A DNA stretch of 64,000 bases. It comes from G963665925 sp963665925. GTDB lineage: Bacteria > Bacillota > Clostridia > Peptostreptococcales > Acidaminobacteraceae. Shown one piece after another: positions 26,483-34,264 of the stretch (within the stretch, counting starts at the first letter, position 1; every line of letters begins with the position of its first letter). The stretch is from contig OY762511.1 in NCBI GenBank assembly GCA_963665925.1, positions 3,224,001 through 3,288,000 of the forward strand, in the 5' to 3' direction. The notes beneath the pieces are model-generated. The model made no database searches. It saw nothing but the letters and a program-made list of their open reading frames with translations, and was not told the DNA's origin. Both the position numbers and the translations under genes were made by a program.

Positions 26483-28501
26483 ATGAATATTTCACTGGTA
26501 ACCGGGTCTATCGACACCTTGACCGCACTCAAGAATCAGTTGGGAACCTATTTGAATGAAGGCTATGATATTTCATATTATGCTGAAGACGCAGGCATAG
26601 ACGAAGTGATTACCGGTGATTTGATAATTGTTTCGAGTCGCTTTGCCTATAATGATCTTACAGCAAAAAAATTGCTTGATCGTGACAGTGAAATCATCAT
26701 AGCGGAAAGAACCATCGATTTTGATGGCCTTGATGAGATTGTGGCCTTATCTGTTGGAACAAAAGTCCTTCTAGTCAATGATTTGCGTGAAACGACAAAC
26801 GAAGTGATTGAAAATCTTAAGGAAATTGGCGTAACCGGTCTTGAGTTTGTACCCTACTTTCCAGGGTGTGACCAGCCTATCGACAGGCCTTCCATAGCCA
26901 TAACACCGGGAGAGAGCGCCTATGTGCCAAAGTGGGTTACGACTGTCATTGATATTGGTCCACGAGTAATGGATTTTCCCACAATTCTGGACATACTCAG
27001 CAAAACAGGGCGGGGAAAGTCACAGGCTGGGTATTTTACACGGGCCTACCTGCGAAAAATCATCAAGATGAACCAGATTGTTTCAGCCTCCAGAAATGAA
27101 ATTGCACACCTCAATGACAAGTTGAGTAGCATGCTCAACCGGCTCGGCGATGGCCTTCTGCTGTTCGAGGGCAGCGGAAGGGTTCTGGTCGCGAACCAGA
27201 GGGTACGCCAGCTTCTACGGCTAGAAAATGCCCGTCCAGAGGGCAGACTGCTTTCGGAAATCATATCCGATGCGGAAATTATCAAAGCACTGATGTCCAA
27301 AAATCAGGAACAGATTGTGGACACGCGTTCAGGACAATTGTCTGTAGCCCTGCTTGAAATTTCAGAGGGACAATTTTTAGCGACCTTTAAAAGTATTGAA
27401 GATTCACTGCTGGAACATGATCGGCTCAAGCGTGAACTGGTACGAAAAGGTTTTTATGCAAAATACGCTTTTGAAGATATTGTGGGACGTTCCTCGGCCT
27501 TGGAACGGGCAAAGAAAATATCTAAAAAGCTGGCTGCGTCAACTCTCACCATCCTCTTGCAGGGGGAAAGCGGAACAGGAAAGGAACTCTTTGCAAGTGC
27601 CGTGCATAACGCTTCATCCAGGAGAAAGGGACCGTTTTTAGCGGTGAATTTCAGCGCACTGCCTGACAACCTTCTGGAGTCAGAGCTTTTCGGATACGAG
27701 GAAGGTGCCTTTACTGGTGCAAAGAAGGGTGGAAAACCCGGGCTTTTTGAGCAGGCCCATGGCGGGACCCTGTTTCTGGACGAAATTGGCGATATTTCTT
27801 TTAAAATGCAGGCCAGACTTCTCCGGGTCCTTCAGGAAAATGAAATCATGCGGGTAGGCGGATCGGAAATAAGAACCGTAGATGTTCGTGTCGTTGCTGC
27901 GACCCATAGGAATTTGTTCAAAATGGTCCAAGAGGGACAGTTTAGGGAAGATTTATACTACCGATTGAAAACCGGTGTGGTGCATTTGCCGCCCCTTCGG
28001 GAAAGAAAGGACGATATACCGCTTCTTGTCGGTCATTTTCTCAAGGTTTCTGGCATTCCAGGATTGAGTATGGACCCAGATGCCCTGAGTGCCCTTATTT
28101 CAGAGAAGTGGTACGGAAACATACGGGAGCTTGAAAACGCAATCAGCTATATGATTGCTGTCAGGAGCTCCACTACACTGGGCTATGAGGATTTGCCCGA
28201 AGTTACAGCAGAAGTTCAGGAAGACAGGCGGGACAGAAATCTGGAGGTTTCAGATATTCAGCGCTTTATTCTTGAAACGGTTGCAATCTATGAACAACGC
28301 GGGGACATCCTTGGCAGGAAACAGCTTGCCATGCTCTCCGAGGCACGTGGCTATGACCTGAGTGAGAACCAGGTCAGAACAAAGCTAAATCATTTGGAAC
28401 AGCTGGGACTTATTTATAAAGGCAAGGGAAAGGTAGGGACCAAGCTGACAGAATCTGGACGTGTGATTATATGGAAGGAAGACGCCAGCAAGTCCCATTG
28501 A
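26483..28501 (+). CDS. Sigma-54-dependent transcriptional activator
   Basis: The 672-residue bacterial enhancer-binding protein has an N-terminal sensory region (about 1-195, not a standard receiver; PrpR-like by length and position), a PAS-like segment (about 205-300), the AAA+ domain (about 335-570; Walker A GESGTGKE, GAFTGA loop for sigma-54 contact, Walker B TLFLDEIGD, arginine-finger region) and a C-terminal winged-helix-like region (about 595-672) instead of the usual Fis-type helix-turn-helix. Co-transcribed with iadA, it is the natural activator of the three sigma-54 units here. The start at 26483 is the first ATG; the G-rich ribosome site is weak. Confidence 0.9.
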   Translation: MNISLVTGSIDTLTALKNQLGTYLNEGYDISYYAEDAGIDEVITGDLIIVSSRFAYNDLTAKKLLDRDSEIIIAERTIDFDGLDEIVALSVGTKVLLVNDLRETTNEVIENLKEIGVTGLEFVPYFPGCDQPIDRPSIAITPGESAYVPKWVTTVIDIGPRVMDFPTILDILSKTGRGKSQAGYFTRAYLRKIIKMNQIVSASRNEIAHLNDKLSSMLNRLGDGLLLFEGSGRVLVANQRVRQLLRLENARPEGRLLSEIISDAEIIKALMSKNQEQIVDTRSGQLSVALLEISEGQFLATFKSIEDSLLEHDRLKRELVRKGFYAKYAFEDIVGRSSALERAKKISKKLAASTLTILLQGESGTGKELFASAVHNASSRRKGPFLAVNFSALPDNLLESELFGYEEGAFTGAKKGGKPGLFEQAHGGTLFLDEIGDISFKMQARLLRVLQENEIMRVGGSEIRTVDVRVVAATHRNLFKMVQEGQFREDLYYRLKTGVVHLPPLRERKDDIPLLVGHFLKVSGIPGLSMDPDALSALISEKWYGNIRELENAISYMIAVRSSTTLGYEDLPEVTAEVQEDRRDRNLEVSDIQRFILETVAIYEQRGDILGRKQLAMLSEARGYDLSENQVRTKLNHLEQLGLIYKGKGKVGTKLTESGRVIIWKEDASKSH

Positions 28502-28525
28502 CCTTTTACGTAATTTGCCTTATTG

Positions 28526-28564
28526 AACCATTAAAGACCTAATGGGAAACCAATGGTCACCATT
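28526..28564. promoter_or_regulatory. TAATGGT/ACCATTA element before second chemoreceptor
   Basis: AATGGTCACCATT (28552-28564) is a perfect 13-base palindrome; AACCATTA (28526-28533) and TAATGGG (28540-28546) add a degenerate second site. It is centred about 90 bases before the predicted sigma-54 start site. Confidence 0.75.
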
Positions 28565-28573
28565 AACCCATAG

Positions 28574-28609
28574 AAAAACCAGAGTTTAGGAAAAAACTCT
28601 GGTTTTTTT
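28574..28609 (+). terminator. Terminator of the iadA-activator operon
   Basis: A 14-bp stem (AAAACCAGAGTTT with AAACTCTGGTTTT) is followed by T tract. It lies between the palindromic element and the next sigma-54 promoter. Confidence 0.9.
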
Positions 28610-28620
28610 ACATTTTCCTT

Positions 28621-28635
28621 TGGCATATAAATTGC
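28621..28635 (+). promoter_or_regulatory. Sigma-54 promoter of second chemoreceptor gene
   Basis: TGGCATATAAATTGC carries GG and GC at the exact -24/-12 distance, 52 bases before the start codon. Confidence 0.85.
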
Positions 28636-28687
28636 AACATATACCTGTATAAGTCTTGTTGCTATAGGTATTGAAGGGGGAGTTTGT

Positions 28688-30145
28688 ATGGTTTATCTGG
28701 CACTGCTTTTACTAATTTCAGCTGCAGGCATCTTTTATTTGAAGGGAAGGGGGAAGAAAAGAAATCCAGTGGTTAAAACACAAGAAGGTGATTTGCTCGA
28801 CAATGCTATTCTGGACGAATTGAAGATCTTATCCGACAATTATATGAGACTCATTAGCGGGTTTACCTTTTCTACAGAGGCGCTTCATTCGGAAATGAAA
28901 GAGGTTTTGAACAGGACTCAGGGATTGTCTGCAAATTCGGAGGAGCAAGCTGCTGCGGTCATGACAATCAGTGGATTCATTGAAACTGTGGATCACTCCG
29001 TGAAGTCCTTTACGGCGCATGCACGACAGATGTCTGAGCTCAGCAGTCGGACATATGAAATCGTTCATGCCAAACACCACGACATATCCCAGACCGTAGA
29101 TATGATCGAGTCGCAGTATCGGAAACTGCAGACGTCGGTAAAGACAATAGAAGCGCTTGAAACGAAGACAAAGGAAGCTGAAAATCTGATCAGCAGCATA
29201 AACCGTTTATCAGACCAGACAAATCTGCTTGCACTCAACGCGTCTATAGAGGCGGCAAGAGCTGGCGATGCAGGGCTTGGGTTTTCGGTTGTAGCTAATG
29301 AAGTCAAAAAGCTTTCAGATGAAACTTCGAAAGTTGTGAAAGGCAGTACTGAGCTTCTAAAGGACATTATTTGCCGTGCTCACGAAACAAAGGAAAACAT
29401 GCGAGATACGGTTACAGACATTCATGGTCAGTCATGCCGGTTAAAGCAGGCGGTAACGGATCTGGTTTCGGTGGAGCAAGCCTCCAAGACAATTTCAGAG
29501 GCGAATGATGAGCTTGCAATGGAGACAACACGCGTTGCAGATTCTTTCTCCGATATCCTGACTATGGTTCAGGAAATGAATCATGCGGTAGAAGACGTCG
29601 CGTCTGCGTCAGTAGAAATCAATCAGTCTGTAGAATATGAAACACAAATGGTGGACCAGCTTTATACATCACTAAAGGCTTTAAGTGACAACAATCTGGA
29701 TTTTAGCATCCTGATGAATAAGGAGTTCGAATCGAAACGGGAGGAAGTTGTAGTTGTAGCGACTTCGCCCTATGCGCCCTTTGTTACCTTTGATAATGAA
29801 ACGGGAGAAGCAGGCGGTATTGATATTGATCTGATCCGCAGGGTCTATGACGGAACGGAATATACGGTAAAAGGAAAACAGATGCACATTGACACCTTGA
29901 AAGACTTGTCCAGTAAAAGGGTTGCCGTATTACATGGATATGCCTATTTCGACGCATTTGACAAGCATGCCCACATCCTGAAGGATTATAATACAAAAGA
30001 GGAAATCATGTTTCATAAACTGGTTAGAAATCAAGCGGATGTCGTAATCATGAATGAGTACAGCGGTGATTATTATATCAGAACAAATAAACTGGACAGG
30101 CTGGTGGAAAAAGAAGGATACAAATGGGGTACTCGAAGGGATTGA
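28688..30145 (+). CDS. Chemoreceptor-like protein with shortened C-terminal SBP_bac_3 domain
   Basis: The 485-residue protein has one N-terminal membrane segment (about 2-19), an MCP signalling domain (about 60-350; tip QTNLLALNASIEAARAGDAG) and a C-terminal amino-acid-binding-protein-like segment (about 358-485; ATSPYAPFVTFDNETGEAGG, then LKDLSSKRVAVLHGYAYFDAF). The binding domain is about 130 residues, so the middle of the usual two-lobed fold is missing. As in the 20488 protein, signalling precedes sensing and no second membrane segment is seen. Its sigma-54 promoter and TAATGGT sites tie it to the iadA/cyanophycinase units, suggesting a sensor of aspartyl or basic amino acid products. Confidence 0.85.
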   Translation: MVYLALLLLISAAGIFYLKGRGKKRNPVVKTQEGDLLDNAILDELKILSDNYMRLISGFTFSTEALHSEMKEVLNRTQGLSANSEEQAAAVMTISGFIETVDHSVKSFTAHARQMSELSSRTYEIVHAKHHDISQTVDMIESQYRKLQTSVKTIEALETKTKEAENLISSINRLSDQTNLLALNASIEAARAGDAGLGFSVVANEVKKLSDETSKVVKGSTELLKDIICRAHETKENMRDTVTDIHGQSCRLKQAVTDLVSVEQASKTISEANDELAMETTRVADSFSDILTMVQEMNHAVEDVASASVEINQSVEYETQMVDQLYTSLKALSDNNLDFSILMNKEFESKREEVVVVATSPYAPFVTFDNETGEAGGIDIDLIRRVYDGTEYTVKGKQMHIDTLKDLSSKRVAVLHGYAYFDAFDKHAHILKDYNTKEEIMFHKLVRNQADVVIMNEYSGDYYIRTNKLDRLVEKEGYKWGTRRD

Positions 30146-30181
30146 GAAGCGATACAAGCTCTAAATATGCTTTCTATCAGC

Positions 30182-30220
30182 TAATGGTTACCAATAACAT
30201 TTTAATGGTGACCATTAAAA
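30182..30220. promoter_or_regulatory. TAATGGT/ACCATTA palindromes before yfcC
   Basis: TTTAATGGTGACCATTAAA (within a perfect 21-base palindrome, 30200-30220) is the best copy of the motif; a second copy, TAATGGTTACCAATA, lies at 30182-30196. They are centred about 123 and 144 bases before the predicted sigma-54 start. Confidence 0.82.
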
Positions 30221-30306
30221 CCAGCTTTTATTTCATTTTTTGCAGTTTGAAAGCCTCAAAGCATTGGTTTTGCCTATATCTGAATTAATTATTGATATTT
30301 AAAAAT

Positions 30307-30321
30307 TGGCACGCGAATTGC
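30307..30321 (+). promoter_or_regulatory. Sigma-54 promoter of the yfcC-cyanophycinase operon
   Basis: TGGCACGCGAATTGC is the closest match in the window to the sigma-54 consensus TGGCACG-N4-TTGC, 56 bases before the start codon. Confidence 0.92.
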
Positions 30322-30377
30322 GTTATTAAATGACATAGCAATATTACTTATCATTCTATACAATCCAAGGGGGAAAA

Positions 30378-32072
30378 ATGATGTCAAGACCAAATCCAGT
30401 AGCGGAGCCATCCGTTACACCTGAAGTGAACAAAACGTGGAAAATGCCAGATACCTATGTCATTATATTCTGCATTGTTGTACTGGCGGCACTTCTAACC
30501 TATGTAATACCAACCGGACACTTCGATGTTCTGTATGAGGTTTCAAACGGCGCAGGAGAACAGATTGCAACAATTGAAGATGGTGCGGTAACACAGTTTG
30601 AAATGGATGGTGATACATACACCGTTGATGCTTCAGGTGACAAAACCTATGTATTTACAGGCGAAGAAGAAATCGGGTCCATCAATAAGACAAAAGCAAA
30701 GGCTGTGAATTATACCAATGACTTTGGCAGCTCGCTGAAAGTAATTCAAGTATATGGAGACTACAGGACTGAAGGTCAGCGCAATGGTATAAAGATCTTT
30801 GAAAAGTGGGGCGGCGTTGGATTCTTGAACTTTGCCTTTGAAGGCTTTGTGTCGGGCAGTAAATGGGGGTCGGCAGTAGGTGTAATGGCCTTCATACTCA
30901 TCGTGGGCGGTGCATTTGGAATCGTACTGCATACAGGTGCGGTGGAAAACGGCATTTTAAATCTTATCAGCAAAACAAAAGGCAGAGAAGTTGCTATTAT
31001 TCCTATTATGTTTGTCCTATTTTCTTTAGGAGGCGCAGTTTTTGGCATGGGGGAAGAAGCCATTCCATTTGCCATGATTCTTGTGCCTGTGATGATTGCA
31101 ATGGGCTACGATGCCATAACAGGCATCATGATTACTTACGTGGCAACACAGGTAGGCTTTGCCACATCGTGGATGAATCCCTTCAGTGTTGCCATAGCGC
31201 AGGGTATTGCTGGGGTGGCGATCGGTTCGGGCAATGCCTTCAGAATGGCCATGTGGGCAATCTTTACAATAATTGGAACGCTTTATACACTGGCATACGC
31301 GAAGAAAATCAGAAAGTCACCGTCAAAATCTGTGTCCTATGAAACAGATGCCTATTTTAGAGACGACCTGAAAGAAAAGGAGAATGAAAAGGCGCACTTT
31401 GGACTCGGACATGCCCTTGTTCTGCTGACACTTGCTCTGGGCATGGTTTGGCTGATTTGGGGTGTCAATGTTCATGAGTATTACCTTCCAGAGATTGCGA
31501 CGATCTTCTTTACAATCGGTATTGTATCAGGAATCATTGGTGTGGTATTCAAGCTGGAAAACATGTCTGTTAACGATATTGCAGATGCCTTCAGAAACGG
31601 CGCAAAGGACTTGCTTGGCGCGGCGATGGTCGTAGGCATGGCGCAGGGGATTGTTCTTGTTCTCGGTGGCACAGGCGCTGCAACCGATACGGTGCTCAAT
31701 ACAGTCCTAAGCGGTATGGTTGGATTACTTAAAGGTCTGCCGACCATGATTGTGGCTTGGATCATGTTTATTTTCCAGTCCATCTTCAACTTCTTCGTTG
31801 TATCAGGTTCAGGACAGGCTGCCCTTACAATGCCGCTAATGGCACCGCTCGCTCAGCTTGTTGGCGTATCAAAGCAAGTGGCAGTACTGGCATTCCAGCT
31901 TGGTGACGGTTTTACAAACTGTATCGTCCCAACATCTGCTGCACTGATGGGTACACTGGGCGTTGCGAGAGTTGACTGGACGCAGTGGCTGAAATTCCAA
32001 GCCAAGTTCCAAGGCATACTAATTGCCGGGGCGACACTGACTATGGTTATTGCGGTTGTAATGGGATTCTAG
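30378..32072 (+). CDS. YfcC-family transporter
   Basis: The 564-residue membrane protein belongs to the YfcC/DcuC-like carriers, annotated elsewhere as putative basic amino acid antiporters or C4-dicarboxylate carriers. About a dozen hydrophobic segments are visible, with conserved stretches VVSGSGQAALTMPLMAPL and LGDGFTNCIVPTSAALMGTLG. An extracytoplasmic loop of about 80 residues lies between the first two segments (about 50-135). It is first in a sigma-54 operon with a secreted cyanophycinase, so beta-Asp-Arg dipeptide, arginine or aspartate are plausible substrates; this is inference. Confidence 0.88.
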   Translation: MMSRPNPVAEPSVTPEVNKTWKMPDTYVIIFCIVVLAALLTYVIPTGHFDVLYEVSNGAGEQIATIEDGAVTQFEMDGDTYTVDASGDKTYVFTGEEEIGSINKTKAKAVNYTNDFGSSLKVIQVYGDYRTEGQRNGIKIFEKWGGVGFLNFAFEGFVSGSKWGSAVGVMAFILIVGGAFGIVLHTGAVENGILNLISKTKGREVAIIPIMFVLFSLGGAVFGMGEEAIPFAMILVPVMIAMGYDAITGIMITYVATQVGFATSWMNPFSVAIAQGIAGVAIGSGNAFRMAMWAIFTIIGTLYTLAYAKKIRKSPSKSVSYETDAYFRDDLKEKENEKAHFGLGHALVLLTLALGMVWLIWGVNVHEYYLPEIATIFFTIGIVSGIIGVVFKLENMSVNDIADAFRNGAKDLLGAAMVVGMAQGIVLVLGGTGAATDTVLNTVLSGMVGLLKGLPTMIVAWIMFIFQSIFNFFVVSGSGQAALTMPLMAPLAQLVGVSKQVAVLAFQLGDGFTNCIVPTSAALMGTLGVARVDWTQWLKFQAKFQGILIAGATLTMVIAVVMGF

Positions 32073-32114
32073 AGGATTATCTATCAGACATAATATTGTG
32101 AGAGGAGACTTGCT

Positions 32115-33392
32115 TTGAAGAAAATAGCGATACTTCTATTCAGCATAATGCTGTGCATTGGATCGATAAACGTCACCTATGCCAGCGAAGACATTAAGGG
32201 CTCTCTAGTGATTGTAGGTGGTGCCCTGCGTGCTGATAATGATGATGTCTTTGACAGGTTTATCGAACTTGCAGGGGGTACAGACAAGGCAAAAATAGGC
32301 ATCGTTCCCGCTGCGAGTGGGAGTCCACATAAGTATGCGCAAATGTTTGCAAAGTCCATGCTTTCAAGAGGCATACCGGCTGATCGGATTGCAGTATTGC
32401 CATTAGCTGTCGTTGACGATAAGCGTTCGGAAGATGTTGACGAGTCGACATGGGCAGACAATGGGAATGATCCTGAGCTTGCACAGATGATATCTGACCT
32501 GACAGGAATCTGGTTTGTCGGTGGTGACCAGACCCGAATCACACAGGTTCTATTAAATGATGACAAGTCACAAACCCTAGCCCTCGATGAAATCTGGAAG
32601 GTCTATAAAGAGGGTGCGGTTATAGGTGGAACAAGTGCTGGCGCAGCTATTATGAGCGATGTCATGATCGCAGGCGGTGACAGTTTGGGTGCCCTAATGT
32701 ACGGTTTTACAAATGATTATGATGAAAGCTCGCTTGATTACCAGAACCAGGGTGGCATGATTGTAGATAAAGGATTGGGATTCTTTAAGTATGGTGTCAT
32801 TGACCAGCACTTTGACAGAAAGGCAAGGCTTGGAAGGCTGGCTATGGTCACGCAGTCTGTAAGACAAATGTATCCGATTTCCTTTGGTGTTGAAGAAAAC
32901 ACGGCAATGATTTTTGACAACCTATCGCAGGAAGTTTCTGTTGCAGGACCGGGCGGCGTCTTTGTCGTAGATACACGGCAGACCATCAAGGATCCTGGCC
33001 TGTCTGATTATGAGAATATCAAGGTAAGCTATATTGAAGGGGCTGACAGCTACGACATGGCTTCCGATACCTTTAACATGGATGAAGACAAGTACACAAC
33101 AATTGGCTATGAATATTATGCAACTGATTATCCAGATACGACGGGGTCACTCAGTGCAAATCAGAAGCTCAATGACTTTATTTCCTATGGACTGGTAGAC
33201 AATGAACTGCGCAGTGAAGTCGTAACCTATCTGTTTGGTGAAGATGGTCAAGGCTTTGCATTCAAGTTCATAAAGGCGGAAGATACGGAAGGCTACTGGG
33301 GACAAAATGGTGCAGCTGACCAGTATTCTTTCAAAAATGTGAGAATGGATATTGAGCCAGTTTCGGTAGAGGTTCAAAACCTAGTTGAGTAA
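32115..33392 (+). CDS. Secreted cyanophycinase (peptidase S51 family)
   Basis: The 425-residue protein begins with a signal peptide (KKIAILLFSIMLCIGSINV, cleavage near TYA-SED) and continues as an S51 serine peptidase: LVIVGGALR, VPAASGSP, WFVGGDQTRI and the nucleophile elbow GGTSAGAA (S174), then IDQHFDRKARLGRL. Cyanophycinases cut multi-L-arginyl-poly-L-aspartate to beta-Asp-Arg. Secretion implies use of polymer from outside the cell, as in CphE-type enzymes; no cyanophycin synthetase is seen. The start is TTG at 32115 with GAGGAG seven bases upstream. The region after about 290 is extra to the core enzyme. A related S51 peptidase of other specificity is the main alternative. Confidence 0.85.
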   Translation: MKKIAILLFSIMLCIGSINVTYASEDIKGSLVIVGGALRADNDDVFDRFIELAGGTDKAKIGIVPAASGSPHKYAQMFAKSMLSRGIPADRIAVLPLAVVDDKRSEDVDESTWADNGNDPELAQMISDLTGIWFVGGDQTRITQVLLNDDKSQTLALDEIWKVYKEGAVIGGTSAGAAIMSDVMIAGGDSLGALMYGFTNDYDESSLDYQNQGGMIVDKGLGFFKYGVIDQHFDRKARLGRLAMVTQSVRQMYPISFGVEENTAMIFDNLSQEVSVAGPGGVFVVDTRQTIKDPGLSDYENIKVSYIEGADSYDMASDTFNMDEDKYTTIGYEYYATDYPDTTGSLSANQKLNDFISYGLVDNELRSEVVTYLFGEDGQGFAFKFIKAEDTEGYWGQNGAADQYSFKNVRMDIEPVSVEVQNLVE

Positions 33393-33427
33393 GGTTCTTA
33401 GGAACTATGGATTAAGGAAAGACTATG

Positions 33428-33465
33428 ATGCCAGACAAGCTAGTTTCCAGCTTGTCTGGCATTTC
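33428..33465 (+). terminator. Terminator of the cyanophycinase operon
   Basis: Perfect 14-base arms (ATGCCAGACAAGCT with its inverse) and a 7-base loop, followed by TTC TT. Confidence 0.85.
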
Positions 33466-33787
33466 TTCACCAGGCCATGATATGCAATTTGAGCTTTGTA
33501 TCACACAGCGATTGAAATGGATAAAAATACACCGGATGAATAAAAGGTCGTATAAACTTGCAATTGTGTATTTCAAAAGTTGTTTTCGTCAGGAAAACAC
33601 CTGTTGGTCACTGGGAGGAAATACGATTGAGAGTTTAACGAAATAATTTTACGGCAAACACGCAAAAATTATTAAAATAGGTATAACCATTGAAAATACA
33701 CAGCTTTAAGCGAAATCATGAAGCAGGAAAAACGTTTTCAAATATGAATAAAACGTAACACACTTTAAAATATTTTAGAAAAATCTG
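33466..33787. other. Non-coding stretch without recognised features
   Basis: AT-rich sequence between the cyanophycinase terminator and the T-box promoter. A 73-codon open frame (33425-33646) begins inside the terminator and has no family resemblance, so I call no gene. Confidence 0.6.
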
Positions 33788-33816
33788 TTGACAGAGGGTC
33801 GTGAATAGACTAACAT
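33788..33816 (+). promoter_or_regulatory. Promoter of the aspS-gatCAB operon
   Basis: TTGACA (33788-33793), 17 bases, TAACAT (33811-33816). It immediately precedes the T-box leader. Confidence 0.8.
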
Positions 33817-33822
33817 AGAGTC

Positions 33823-34141
33823 AAATCTTGAATAAACATTCGAAAGGCAACGACGAGAAGAGTAGCATTGGAATGAAGGTCCGAGCGAGCTAGTGTTGGT
33901 GAGAGTCTAGCACCTGATGAAAATGTGAAGAACATCTCTGAGCTTCCAACCGAAATCCTAAAGTTTAGGAGAGTAGACTTGGACGGCACCAAACCGTTAT
34001 TCTTTGGTAGGTATCGAGCACATTGTGTTTCCGTACTGATAAGTGGGCTTTTAGCCAATTTGGGTGGCACCGCGGAAGAGTAAATATAACCTTTCGTCCC
34101 AGCATAGACGTAACTGTCTATGCTGAGACGGAAGGTTTTTT
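33823..34141 (+). promoter_or_regulatory. T-box riboswitch, apparent Asn (AAC) specifier
   Basis: The leader has stem I features (GAGCTAGTG..GGTGAGAG..CTAGC), the specifier region CTGAGCTTCCAACCGAA with AAC at 33948-33950, the T-box sequence GTGGCACCGCGG (34064-34075) and a terminator hairpin (34089-34141: AGCATAGAC/GTCTATGCT within CCTTTCGTC/GACGGAAGG, T6). The bulge TGGC would pair with an acceptor end whose discriminator base is G, as in bacterial tRNA-Asn. Uncharged tRNA-Asn should therefore switch on the operon that makes Asn-tRNA. The specifier frame is my reading and needs a structural alignment. Confidence 0.92.
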
Positions 34142-34264
34142 GTTTGTCTTGAAATAGAAGCGGGTGCAGCCCTTTACTTTATTTATAACAAGAAACTTGC
34201 CGATCTCAATCGAATGTGTACTCAAGTGATAATGACGTTTTAAGTGTATTGAGGAGGCATACTC

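Noticed and set aside
31481..31789. Antisense open frame within yfcC
   Set aside because: Shadow frame; hydrophobic codon bias of the transporter explains it.
33425..33646. 73-codon open frame after cyanophycinase
   Set aside because: It starts inside a terminator, has no ribosome site and no recognisable composition.
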